DNA of 45,149 bases from HGM04593 sp045636545 (lineage in GTDB: Bacteria > Bacteroidota > Bacteroidia > Bacteroidales > Bacteroidaceae), in assembly GCA_045636545.1 (NCBI GenBank), contig JAZTXR010000035.1:1-45149 (forward strand), written 5' to 3'. Below the pieces are notes generated by a model. That model saw nothing but the letters and a program-made list of their open reading frames with translations. It had not been told where the DNA came from and did no database searches. A program made the translations under genes and the position numbers. Within the stretch, counting starts at the first letter, position 1, and the number at the start of each line of letters is the position of its first letter. Below are positions 24,948 to 33,666 of the stretch, in pieces.

Positions 24948-26909
24948 ATGAGCGAAGAAATCAAGAAAAACGCAGCAGCCAGCTATTCGGCCGACAGCAT
25001 CCAGGTACTTGAAGGCCTTGAGGCAGTCCGCAAACGCCCCGCGATGTACATCGGCGACATCAGCGAAAAGGGTCTCCACCACCTTGTATACGAGGTGGTC
25101 GACAACTCAATCGACGAGGCGATGGCAGGCTTCTGTACCCACATAAACGTAACAATCAACCCAGGCAATTCAATCACCGTGCAGGACAACGGACGTGGTA
25201 TCCCCGTGGATTGGCACGAGAAGGAGAACCGCTCGGCTCTCGAGGTCGTAATGACAGTGCTCCACGCCGGCGGTAAGTTCAACAAGGATTCGTACAAGGT
25301 ATCAGGTGGTCTACACGGTGTAGGTGTATCGTGTGTAAACGCATTGTCGACACACATGAAGACCGAGGTGTTCCGCGACGGCAAGCACTACGAGCAGAAC
25401 TACTCCTGTGGCAAGCCACTCGATGCTGTACGCTGCATTGGCGAGACAGACATCCGTGGTACAAAGCAGACATTCCAGCCCGACGGTTCAATATTCACAG
25501 TAACAGAATACCAGTACCAGATACTGGCAACACGTCTCCGCGAGCTTGCATACCTGAACGCAGGTATCACCATCACGCTAACCGATATGCGCGAGGCCGA
25601 CGAGAACGGCAACTACCAGAGCGAGACCTTCCACTCAACTGAGGGTTTGAGAGAGTTCGTGCGCCACATCGATGCATCACGCACCCCGCTCATCAGCGAG
25701 GTCATCTACCTGAACACAGAGAAGAACAACATCCCCATCGAGGTTGCCATCCTCTACAACACAGGCTACAGCGAGAATGTACACACATACGTGAACAACA
25801 TCAACACATACGAAGGCGGTACACACCTTGCGGGTTTCCGCCGAGCACTCACCCGCACACTAAAGAAGTATGCCGATGACACCAAGGCACTTGAAAAGGC
25901 GAAGGTGGAAATCTCGGGCGAGGACTTCCGCGAGGGTTTGACAGCCATCGTATCGGTAAAGGTTGCGGAACCACAGTTCGAGGGACAGACAAAGACCAAG
26001 CTCGGCAACAGCGAGGTAACAGGTGCTGTAGACCAGGCTGTAGGTGAGGCACTCGCATACTACCTCGAGGAGCACCCCAAGGAGGCAAAGATGGTAGTCG
26101 ACAAGGTAATCCTTGCCGCTACAGCACGCATTGCCGCACGCAAGGCACGCGAGAGCGTACAGCGCAAGAGCCCGATGGGCGGTTGCGGTATGCCAGGAAA
26201 ACTTGCCGACTGCTCGGACAAAGACCCTGCAAACTGCGAGCTGTTCCTTGTCGAGGGTGACTCGGCGGGCGGTTCGGCAAAACAGGGCCGCAAGAACAAG
26301 TTCCAGGCCATTCTCCCATTGCGCGGTAAGATTCTGAACGTGGAGAAGGTTATGTGGCACAAGGCTTTTGAGAGCGACGAGGTAAACAACATCATCCAGG
26401 CTATCGGCGTGCGCTTCGGACTCGACCCCGAGGACAGCAAGAAGGCAAACATCGAGAAATTGCGCTATCACAAGATTATCATGATGGCCGATGCCGATGT
26501 CGACGGTGCACACATTGGAACACTCATCATGACACTCTTCTACCGTTATATGCCCGAGGTCATTGAGGCCGGCCACCTCTACAAGGCTATGCCACCACTC
26601 TACCTCTGCTCAAAGGGAAAAGTAAAGAAGTACTGCTATGACGACAGGGAAAAAGATGCATTCATCCAGGAGTATGCAGGCGGTAACGAGAAAGAAATCA
26701 ACATACAGCGTTACAAGGGTCTTGGAGAGATGAACCCCGAGCAGCTTTGGGACACCACAATGAACCCCGAGACACGCACACTGAAACAGGTGACCATCCG
26801 TGATGCTCAGGAGGCCGACTACATCTTCTCAATGCTTATGGGCGACGATGTAGGCCCACGCCGCGAGTTCATCGAGAGCAACGCGACATACGCAAACATC
26901 GATGCATAA
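24948..26909 (+). CDS. gyrB: DNA gyrase subunit B
   Basis: The 653-residue ATPase subunit of gyrase introduces negative supercoils with GyrA. The GHKL ATPase domain shows EVVDNSIDEA, DNGRGIPV and GGLHGVGVSCVNALS. The TOPRIM part shows E436-GDSAGGSAKQGR, PLRGKILNVEK and the metal-binding D515/D517/D519 cluster (MMADADVDGAHI). The closing RRYKGLGEMN-type motif reads QRYKGLGEMNPEQLW. Length fits gyrase B without the enterobacterial insert. GyrB and topoisomerase IV ParE are related; the GyrB-like full set and single-gene context make gyrase likelier. Own promoter and terminator. Confidence 0.96.
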   Translation: MSEEIKKNAAASYSADSIQVLEGLEAVRKRPAMYIGDISEKGLHHLVYEVVDNSIDEAMAGFCTHINVTINPGNSITVQDNGRGIPVDWHEKENRSALEVVMTVLHAGGKFNKDSYKVSGGLHGVGVSCVNALSTHMKTEVFRDGKHYEQNYSCGKPLDAVRCIGETDIRGTKQTFQPDGSIFTVTEYQYQILATRLRELAYLNAGITITLTDMREADENGNYQSETFHSTEGLREFVRHIDASRTPLISEVIYLNTEKNNIPIEVAILYNTGYSENVHTYVNNINTYEGGTHLAGFRRALTRTLKKYADDTKALEKAKVEISGEDFREGLTAIVSVKVAEPQFEGQTKTKLGNSEVTGAVDQAVGEALAYYLEEHPKEAKMVVDKVILAATARIAARKARESVQRKSPMGGCGMPGKLADCSDKDPANCELFLVEGDSAGGSAKQGRKNKFQAILPLRGKILNVEKVMWHKAFESDEVNNIIQAIGVRFGLDPEDSKKANIEKLRYHKIIMMADADVDGAHIGTLIMTLFYRYMPEVIEAGHLYKAMPPLYLCSKGKVKKYCYDDREKDAFIQEYAGGNEKEINIQRYKGLGEMNPEQLWDTTMNPETRTLKQVTIRDAQEADYIFSMLMGDDVGPRREFIESNATYANIDA

Positions 26910-26920
26910 CAATACCAACA

Positions 26921-26948
26921 AAAAAACGAGCCACACGGCTCGTTTTTT
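26921..26948. terminator. Bidirectional terminator after gyrB
   Basis: AAAAAACGAGCC (26921-26932), loop ACAC, GGCTCGTTTTTT (26937-26948), with T runs on both strands. It serves gyrB and the convergent acyltransferase gene. Confidence 0.9.
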
Positions 26949-26953
26949 TTGCA

Positions 26954-28066
26954 TTATACCTTTAGGAACACCTTCTTCCTATAAAGGAAATACAACAGAC
27001 ACCAGCACACAAGCATATAGCAACACCACCAGCCGAGTGCATGGTATTCCCTAGGCAACAGTTCAAGCACACCGCCGAACAGTGCTTTGACAGGTTTTGA
27101 GAAATCGACAAACTGCTGAGCAAGATAAATTGTTATAGAGTTCATTCCAATGACACGCAAAGGAAAAGCCCACTTGCGCCATCCAATGACATCCACAACA
27201 AGATAGAACAGCGCAAACAACAGTAGAGACCATCCACCGGCACAGCACACGAACGAGCAACTCCAAAGATTCTTGTTTATGGGAAACACCAAATTCCATA
27301 CATACCCCACCACAAGCAACACTATTGCAGCGCCAAGCATTGCTGCCACCTTTCTATACTCACTTGTCACACGCCGTGAACGAACGAATTCACCCGTAAA
27401 AATTCCCAACAACGCCGTCACAACAGCCGGCAAAGTGGAGAGCAAACCCTCGGGGTCATGAATCACATTATGCAACGTACCCGGCAACAGGCAACGGTCG
27501 ACATAACCTACAATGCAACCGTCAACAGAGAGTGACGAAGCCCCCTCGGGAGCATCCGGCGCAGCCACCAATGTGAGCAAAGCCCAATAACCAAGCAGCA
27601 CAACAGCCGAGAACAGAACCAGCCATTTGCGCCTGAGCCATATATAGAGCAACGAAGCAAACATCCACGCAAGGCCAATGCGCCCAAGAACACTTGCATA
27701 ACGCAAAGTTTCAAAATCAAATTGCAACAGTCCATTATACACTACCCCCAGCAGAACCAGCATCATGCCGCGCTTGAGCACCTTCAAGGATATTGCAGAC
27801 CTGGATTTACCGATTGAAAGCTGCTTTGCCATTGAAAATGGAAACGAAATGCCGGCAAGGAAAAGGAACAGTGGGAAAATCAGGTCATAGAAAGTGAAAC
27901 CATCCCACTGCGAGTGCCCCATCTGCTCAGCAATAAATTTAAGATTTGGAAAAAGCGATGCTAAGCAAATGAGAACAACCTCACCACCCATAATAAAGGA
28001 CATATCAAACCCACGCAACACATCAAGCGAAAGCAAACGACCATTCTTCTCTTTCATGGCACTCAT
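26954..28066 (-). CDS. DUF5009 / heparan-alpha-glucosaminide N-acetyltransferase-like membrane protein
   Basis: The 370-residue protein has about ten hydrophobic segments and begins with RLLSLDVLRGFDMSFIM, the signature of the COG4299/NagX-like acyltransferase family. FYDLIFPLFLFLAGISFPFS follows, also typical. Family members are thought to acetylate amino sugars across a membrane; the bacterial substrate here is unknown. Its ATG at 28066 overlaps the stop of the nitroreductase gene (ATGA), so the two are probably co-expressed. Another in-frame ATG at 28057 is possible. It ends 5 bases from the terminator shared with gyrB. Confidence 0.88.
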   Translation of the reverse strand: MSAMKEKNGRLLSLDVLRGFDMSFIMGGEVVLICLASLFPNLKFIAEQMGHSQWDGFTFYDLIFPLFLFLAGISFPFSMAKQLSIGKSRSAISLKVLKRGMMLVLLGVVYNGLLQFDFETLRYASVLGRIGLAWMFASLLYIWLRRKWLVLFSAVVLLGYWALLTLVAAPDAPEGASSLSVDGCIVGYVDRCLLPGTLHNVIHDPEGLLSTLPAVVTALLGIFTGEFVRSRRVTSEYRKVAAMLGAAIVLLVVGYVWNLVFPINKNLWSCSFVCCAGGWSLLLFALFYLVVDVIGWRKWAFPLRVIGMNSITIYLAQQFVDFSKPVKALFGGVLELLPREYHALGWWCCYMLVCWCLLYFLYRKKVFLKV

Positions 28067-28701
28067 TCTATTATCAAATCCTCAACCACCACTTTTGGAA
28101 CATGGTGTACACCGTTCTCACGGTAATAGGAGTGGTCATCACCCTCACGGATATCCACAAGCTTAATTTTCTCCCCACTCTTCCCGACAGCAATTACAAG
28201 CAACGGCTTATATGGCAATTGCAACGAACCGACAAGTTTGTCTGCATCAAAATCCATTATACAAAGACCGTTGAGCCCCATCTCAACAGCCTGCAACAGC
28301 ATACTCTGCGCCGAGATACCCAAATCTACGAACGTGCTGTTGCGCGGTTCAATGGTCGAACACACCACAATAAATGCATTCGGTTCAGTTCCCACAAGCG
28401 GCAAATGCAAATCCCTCAACCCGGTACCCATTCTTATAAAAGGTAGAACCTTGCAAGCCTCATCGACAGTCACCAGCCTGAAACGTAATGGCTGACGGTT
28501 GCGGGCAGATGCCAGTTTTGTATTTACCGCCACAATGCGGCGCAACTGGTCGACACGCACAATGTACGATGCATCGTATCCCCTTGTACTACGGTTCTTC
28601 ACCAAAAGCGATGAAAGCCCCTCTTTCGTCTTTGCACCATTCGGGGAGGAAGAGCGTGAGCGATACTGCTCCATTCTCTTTTCCAAAAAATTATCGGCCA
28701 T
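28063..28701 (-). CDS. Nitroreductase-family flavoprotein
   Basis: The 212-residue product has the nitroreductase fold pattern: NRSTRGYDA near residue 36 (FMN phosphate contact region), SARNRQPLRFRLV and a middle helix (DLGISAQSMLLQAVEMGLNG). The late LVIAVGKSGEK also fits. These FMN enzymes reduce diverse electron-poor substrates with NAD(P)H; the natural substrate cannot be told. The upstream tRNA-Cys terminator leaves only about 20 bases of leader, and no clear promoter of its own is visible. Coupled by ATGA overlap to the acyltransferase gene. Confidence 0.87.
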   Translation of the reverse strand: MADNFLEKRMEQYRSRSSSPNGAKTKEGLSSLLVKNRSTRGYDASYIVRVDQLRRIVAVNTKLASARNRQPLRFRLVTVDEACKVLPFIRMGTGLRDLHLPLVGTEPNAFIVVCSTIEPRNSTFVDLGISAQSMLLQAVEMGLNGLCIMDFDADKLVGSLQLPYKPLLVIAVGKSGEKIKLVDIREGDDHSYYRENGVHHVPKVVVEDLIIE

Positions 28702-28721
28702 AAAATAAGGAATCTATAGGA

Positions 28722-28751
28722 AACAAAAAAAGAGCCCCATTTAGAGCTCTT
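28722..28751 (-). terminator. Terminator after tRNA-Cys
   Basis: On the minus strand AAGAGC and GCTCTT pair around a 10-base loop and are followed by a run of seven or more T (28730-28722 region). It sits 3 bases after the tRNA. Confidence 0.75.
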
Positions 28752-28753
28752 CG

Positions 28754-28825
28754 AGGTACCTGGCGGATTCGAACCGCCGTACATGGTTTTGCAGACCACT
28801 GACTAAGCCACTCATCCAAGGTACC
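28754..28825 (-). tRNA. tRNA-Cys (anticodon GCA)
   Basis: The minus-strand 72-base sequence has acceptor GGTACCT/AGGTACC, anticodon stem TGGT/ACCA with loop CTGCAAA (anticodon GCA), T arm GGCGG-TTCGAAT-CCGCC and discriminator T, which is the normal U73 identity element for cysteine. CCA is not encoded. Confidence 0.95.
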
Positions 28826-28860
28826 GATTGCTTTATGCAACTGCTTGCGTTAAGCGATGA

Positions 28861-28891
28861 CAAAGGTAAGACTTTTTTTGTGAAGAACAAA
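28861..28891 (-). promoter_or_regulatory. Promoter of tRNA-Cys
   Basis: On the minus strand TTTG (28891-28888), exactly 19 bases, TACCTTTG (28868-28861). The -7 box is identical to that of tRNA-Glu, with the same spacing. Confidence 0.8.
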
Positions 28892-28974
28892 CTAAGAAGC
28901 CCATTTTTTGACATTTTAAGCTACTTTTCACCAATTATTCCATTATTGGGAGCTGTTTTTACACATTTATGCCC

Positions 28975-28982
28975 TATCTTCG
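28975..28982 (+). promoter_or_regulatory. Possible -7 box of tilS
   Basis: TATCTTCG differs from TAnnTTTG by one base and lies 15 bases before the tilS ATG. No good -33 element was found. Confidence 0.4.
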
Positions 28983-28997
28983 CGACAAAATAGCACA

Positions 28998-30311
28998 ATG
29001 AGACACAAGGTTGAAAGATTCATAGACGAGCACAGGTTGCTGGAACAGGGCGATAAGACACTCGTAGCAGTCAGCGGCGGAGCAGATTCTGTAGCCCTTC
29101 TTGTTGTGCTTCACAGACTGGGATACAACTGCGAGGCCATCCACTGCAATTTCCATTTGCGTGGCGAGGAGAGCAACCGCGACGAGCAGTTTACCAGGGA
29201 GCTGTGCGAACGGTTGGGCATAACACTCCACACCGTGCATTTTGACACAGAAGCGTATGCGTGTGAGAAAAGCATCTCCATTGAAATGGCAGCACGTGAG
29301 CAGCGCTATGCAGCTTTTGAGGAGCACAGAACTGCAATTGGCGCAAAGGCTATTGCTGTTGCCCATCACCGCGACGACTCGGCCGAGACACTGTTGCTGA
29401 ACCTCATTCGTGGTACAGGAATAAAGGGGTTGAGAGGTATACAACCCAAGAACGAATATATCGTGCGCCCGCTGCTTTGTGTTGGGCGTGAAGAGATTAT
29501 CGATTACCTGAAATGGAGAGACGAGGCATACGTCACCGACAGCACAAACCTCACAAGTGACTATACACGCAACAAGATAAGGCTCGAGGTTATTCCCAAA
29601 CTATCCGAGATAAACCCCTCAATCCTTGCAACCCTTGCTGCCACGGCACAGCGCATCGGCGATGCCGAAAAGATATACCGTCACGCCATTGAAGAAGCCG
29701 TTGAACGCGTAAAACATGGGAATGAAATTGACATTGAGGCTCTTGCTGAAGAAGTTGCACCGGCAACATTATTGCATGAGATTCTATCGCCATACGGTTT
29801 CAACAGCGCACAGACAGATGACATCACGTGCGCAATGAGAAACGAAGGAGGCAAACTGTTCCACGCGGCAGAGTGGAGTGTTATAAAAGACCGCAAGAGA
29901 CTTATTATAGCCCCAAGAACAGAGGTGGGGATACAGGAGACCGAGCTGCCGGATGAGGGGTGCGCAGAAACCGCACTGGGAACTTTGTCAATCACCACAA
30001 TGGCATTCGACGGGAATATCCCCAAAGAGCGCTCTATAGCCTGCCTTGATGTGGAGAAGCTGCACTTGCCGCTGACACTGCGCAAGACATTGCCCGGTGA
30101 CCGCTTTGCGCCATTTGGCATGCGTGGCACAAAACTTGTGAGCGACTACCTCACAGACCGCAAGAAGAGCCTGATTGAAAAAGAGAAACAACTTGTAGTC
30201 ATTGATGCAAACGGGGAGATTGTATGGCTGGTGGACGAACGCCCCTCGGCACGCTGCAGCATCAGCGAAGAGACAAAGAAAACAGTTCGCCTGGAGTGGG
30301 AAGAACGATGA
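28998..30311 (+). CDS. tilS: tRNA(Ile)-lysidine synthetase TilS
   Basis: The 437-residue cytoplasmic enzyme modifies C34 of the tRNA-Ile with CAU anticodon to lysidine, switching it from Met to Ile decoding. The PP-loop S26-GGADS31 is intact. HHRDDSAETLLLNLIRGTG and DSTNLTSDYTRNKIR are the family's core motifs. A C-terminal substrate-binding part (about 350-430, with LRKTLPGDRFAPFG) completes it. The gene ends 9 bases from the convergent Sel1 gene with no hairpin between them. Confidence 0.95.
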   Translation: MRHKVERFIDEHRLLEQGDKTLVAVSGGADSVALLVVLHRLGYNCEAIHCNFHLRGEESNRDEQFTRELCERLGITLHTVHFDTEAYACEKSISIEMAAREQRYAAFEEHRTAIGAKAIAVAHHRDDSAETLLLNLIRGTGIKGLRGIQPKNEYIVRPLLCVGREEIIDYLKWRDEAYVTDSTNLTSDYTRNKIRLEVIPKLSEINPSILATLAATAQRIGDAEKIYRHAIEEAVERVKHGNEIDIEALAEEVAPATLLHEILSPYGFNSAQTDDITCAMRNEGGKLFHAAEWSVIKDRKRLIIAPRTEVGIQETELPDEGCAETALGTLSITTMAFDGNIPKERSIACLDVEKLHLPLTLRKTLPGDRFAPFGMRGTKLVSDYLTDRKKSLIEKEKQLVVIDANGEIVWLVDERPSARCSISEETKKTVRLEWEER

Positions 30312-30320
30312 GAGGGAGCA

Positions 30321-31970
30321 CTATCTCAAATCCCTTAAAGCCTTTACAGCATCCTCATACTCCTGTTCGGCCGACAGCTTCCACAATTTTATTGCCTTAT
30401 CCCTGTTCTTTGCCACACCATTGCCATAGAAGTAGCAAACCCCAAGGTCATACTGCGCTGCAGGATGCCACTCTTTCACTGCCTTCTCATACCACTGGAC
30501 AGCCTTTGAATAATCCTGCTGCAATCCCTTTCCCTGATAATACATAGAGCCAAGCAGATACATGGCATCTACACTCCCTTGCCCTGCAGCCTTCACACAC
30601 CATTTGGCAGCCGTTTCAAAATCCTGCCCGACACCATTACCCAGACAATAACAACGCGCCAGGTTACACTGCGCATCGGCATCACCCGCCGCGGCACCCA
30701 TCCTATACCATTTTACTGCCTCCTTGTAGTCCACCTCATCTACCAGACCAAGATAAAGGAAATTGCCCATCTTGTTGTAGGCCGGAACAAAGCCGGCCTC
30801 GGCGGCGAGCCTGTACCTCATGAACGCAGTTATGAGAGTCGCCTCCTCGTCATCATCGGAGATTGAATACTCGGCAAGGCAGTACTGCGCCTCGGCATTT
30901 CCCAGTTCGGCAGCTTTGAGATAGAGTTCAATTGCCATTCTGTAATCATAAACAACGCCATCGCCCCAATAGTAACAACCGGCAAGCTGACACATGGCAT
31001 CGGCATCGCCATTCTTTGCAGCCTTGGCATACCACTTTGCAGCCATATAGTGATCCTCCTTTACACCGTCACCCGAGTAGTAGCATCCGGCAATCACATA
31101 TTGGGCATCCACATGCCCCTGAAGAGCAGCCTTTTCGTACCACTTCGCAGCCTTTACCGAGTCTCTCGCCACTGCAACGCCTTTATGATAACACTCGGCA
31201 AGAGAGTATTGTGCAGGCGCATATCCCTGCACCGCAGCCTTTTCAAACCACTCGAAAGCACTCATCTCATCATGCCGCGCACCATCACCATAGGCATAGC
31301 ACATTGCAAGGTTATATTGAGCGACATCAAGCCCTTGCCCTGCCGCTCTCTTATACCAGACGAAAGCCTCATCGGCATCCTGTTCCACTCCATAGCCATA
31401 GAAGAAACAGTCACCCACCTCATTACAGGCAACCGGGTAACCCTTTACAGCGGCACGGTAAAGATAATCGAAAGCCTTCAGTGTGTCGGCAGCAATACCC
31501 TCGCCCAACCTGTAGCAAACACCAAGGTTGGTCATCGCCACCAAATTCCCCTGCTCTGCAGCAAGATTATACCACTTGACAGCCTCCTGCAAATCGTGTT
31601 TTACCCCGTATCCTTTATGATAGCAGTTGCCCATATTGCACTGCGCGACATCATTCCCCTGTGCCGCCGCCTTCCTGAACCAGGAGACAGCCTTGTCATA
31701 GTTCTGCTCCACACCCTTGCCAGACACATAACAGGCACCCAGATTGCATTGGGCAAGCTGATTCCCGCGCCTTGCCTCATCCCGCCACAGCTTCACAGCG
31801 TTCCTGTAATCACCAGCCTTGTATGCATCAAGCCCCTTGAGATAACCCTCGGTGCGCAAAGTATCGGTCATAGACATCGCCACATCACCACGTGGAGACA
31901 AGGCACAAACAGGTACAGCCACAGCCAAAAGAGCGGCCACCAATACCGTAACAAGCACAGAGTTCCTCAT
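30321..31970 (-). CDS. Exported Sel1-repeat protein
   Basis: The chosen ATG at 31970 gives 549 residues: a signal peptide (about 1-24, ending VPVCA) and then an almost uninterrupted array of about 13 Sel1-like repeats of 36 residues (pattern AQxNLGxCYxxGxGVxxDxxxAxxWYxKAAxQG). Sel1 arrays form solenoids for protein-protein contacts, and bacterial exported ones often act in envelope complexes or host interaction. A GTG at 31982 that overlaps the upstream stop would add four residues. It follows the protease-like/TPR gene closely, suggesting one operon and maybe a shared complex. Partner unknown. Confidence 0.9.
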   Translation of the reverse strand: MRNSVLVTVLVAALLAVAVPVCALSPRGDVAMSMTDTLRTEGYLKGLDAYKAGDYRNAVKLWRDEARRGNQLAQCNLGACYVSGKGVEQNYDKAVSWFRKAAAQGNDVAQCNMGNCYHKGYGVKHDLQEAVKWYNLAAEQGNLVAMTNLGVCYRLGEGIAADTLKAFDYLYRAAVKGYPVACNEVGDCFFYGYGVEQDADEAFVWYKRAAGQGLDVAQYNLAMCYAYGDGARHDEMSAFEWFEKAAVQGYAPAQYSLAECYHKGVAVARDSVKAAKWYEKAALQGHVDAQYVIAGCYYSGDGVKEDHYMAAKWYAKAAKNGDADAMCQLAGCYYWGDGVVYDYRMAIELYLKAAELGNAEAQYCLAEYSISDDDEEATLITAFMRYRLAAEAGFVPAYNKMGNFLYLGLVDEVDYKEAVKWYRMGAAAGDADAQCNLARCYCLGNGVGQDFETAAKWCVKAAGQGSVDAMYLLGSMYYQGKGLQQDYSKAVQWYEKAVKEWHPAAQYDLGVCYFYGNGVAKNRDKAIKLWKLSAEQEYEDAVKALRDLR

Positions 31971-31978
31971 AATAAAAA

Positions 31979-33661
31979 TCACTTTTCCAGTTCTTCAAGC
32001 AGGGCTTTTGCATCGGGATGTCCATACTCCACCGCCTTATGCAAATGGGGAACAGCAGCCTCTGCCACACCTTTCTGTATGTACAGGCGCGCAAGCAGAT
32101 AGTGCACATCGGGCGAAGCCGGAGCAAGCGGCTCGGCCTCTGTCAGAATCCGAATACCCTCATCGGAATATTTCACACGATAGCATAGCAAACCCTTCTC
32201 TATGTAGTAGGCAAGATTCTGAGGGTCAAGATATATTGCCGTGTCAAAATCATTGAGAGCCTGAGCATACATCTTTGCACCCAGCTCGGACTGCGCACGG
32301 AGATAGTAGAACTCGGCACCAAGGGTACCACCCATGATATTCTCATACCTGATGAAGTCATAGACCGCATTGCGGTGATTCTTTGCCGCAGCATTGACAA
32401 GGGCACGCGTGAGGATATATGGAGCTGCAGACCTCACCGCCACCGAATCGAAACAGGCCACAGCGCTGTCGAGCATGGCAACAGATTTCCCGTAATCCAT
32501 CACTTGCCTGTAGCACTGCGAAGCCTTTGCAAACAGTTCGGCACTGCGCATGTCGGTAGCAGCCAATGACTCATAACAGGCTGCGGCGGCGGCATAATCT
32601 CCATGCAAGAAGAGCATCTCGGCCTTTCCGTTGACAAAGAGCGACTGGCTGTCGGCAGCTATCGCCTTGTCAATCTCGCTCAAAGCATTCGCGAACGACA
32701 ACATTGGATGCGACACTGTATCACCCGCCAGGATAATGGCATTTATAGCCTTCGCCTTGCCATAATGCACCTCGGCCGGATTCACGGCAAGTTCAAAAGC
32801 CTTGTCCCAGGAGCGCTCTGCAGCTTCAATGTCACGCAGCACCACGGCCTCATACTCACCCCGTGACATATACCCTTCATAACAACCGGGATACTGTTCA
32901 ATGAAATCATTGATGACATTTCCATACGAAACGCTGTCACCGACGATTGTCTGCATATAGAGACAGGACAAGGCATCCTCCTTGTTATCCGGCAATGCCG
33001 TACGTATTCCCATCGAGCGATAATAACCCTTGCCATATACCGGAACAGAGACATCGAGCATTGAGATTACTGCTGCACCTATGGCATAGCTGTTCACGGT
33101 ATCTCCGGCAGCAGCCTGTTGCATCACGGCAACCAGTTCGCCGGCGGCATTGACCAAAGGCAAGGCAACGAAACGTTGCTCCATAGGTTTTGACAGAGTG
33201 TAATAGGCACAAGAGTATACCGAGTCGACCCGCTCCACGCCTGCGGCTTCAACAAAGCCATCTTTTCCAATGCCATAGCCAAGCTGGAAAAGGCTCTCAC
33301 CCTCCACGACCGGAGCCGGTGATATTGCAAGCGGAGTAATTTTCTTGTCGGCAGCCACACGCACCCTGATGCAGTCGAACATCTCATTGACTCCTACAAT
33401 GCATTTAACGGGACGTGCCACACCTTTATGGTCAATGACCACAGCACTGTCGGCACCTACAAACAGTGAACGCGAAGAGAGGAGGTCGCCCCGCTCGCCC
33501 GCAAACACGGCTGTACCACTGTGCTGCACAATGCCCTGCCTGTAGGTAACGACACTTGCAACCGCACGGCGCGCCTTGTCAACGCCTTTCGGCAACTTGC
33601 CGGCAAAAAGAGAAAGCGCCGACACACACGCCACCAAAAGCAACAGACCCAGCCTCTTCAT
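31979..33661 (-). CDS. Exported degenerate trypsin-like protein with TPR repeats
   Basis: The ATG at 33661 gives 560 residues with a signal peptide (LLLLVACVSALSLFAG). Residues about 28-225 follow the trypsin/HtrA-like layout (VASVVTYRQG...SGTAVFAGERG). However, the spot where the catalytic His belongs reads LLSSRSLF and the nucleophile region reads ALPLVNAAGELVAV instead of GSP. Only the Asp region (MFDCIRV) looks kept. TPR-like helices fill about 290-555. I infer an inactive protease fold used for binding, with a TPR scaffold. It lies 5 bases after rlmB and 8 before the Sel1 ATG, so it is probably in the same operon. An upstream in-frame extension to 33772 overlaps rlmB and is rejected. Confidence 0.82.
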   Translation of the reverse strand: MKRLGLLLLVACVSALSLFAGKLPKGVDKARRAVASVVTYRQGIVQHSGTAVFAGERGDLLSSRSLFVGADSAVVIDHKGVARPVKCIVGVNEMFDCIRVRVAADKKITPLAISPAPVVEGESLFQLGYGIGKDGFVEAAGVERVDSVYSCAYYTLSKPMEQRFVALPLVNAAGELVAVMQQAAAGDTVNSYAIGAAVISMLDVSVPVYGKGYYRSMGIRTALPDNKEDALSCLYMQTIVGDSVSYGNVINDFIEQYPGCYEGYMSRGEYEAVVLRDIEAAERSWDKAFELAVNPAEVHYGKAKAINAIILAGDTVSHPMLSFANALSEIDKAIAADSQSLFVNGKAEMLFLHGDYAAAAACYESLAATDMRSAELFAKASQCYRQVMDYGKSVAMLDSAVACFDSVAVRSAAPYILTRALVNAAAKNHRNAVYDFIRYENIMGGTLGAEFYYLRAQSELGAKMYAQALNDFDTAIYLDPQNLAYYIEKGLLCYRVKYSDEGIRILTEAEPLAPASPDVHYLLARLYIQKGVAEAAVPHLHKAVEYGHPDAKALLEELEK

Positions 33662-33666
33662 CCCAA

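Noticed and set aside
30932..32102. Long plus-strand open frames opposite the Sel1 gene
   Set aside because: They mirror the codon repeats of the Sel1 array on the other strand and resemble no protein.
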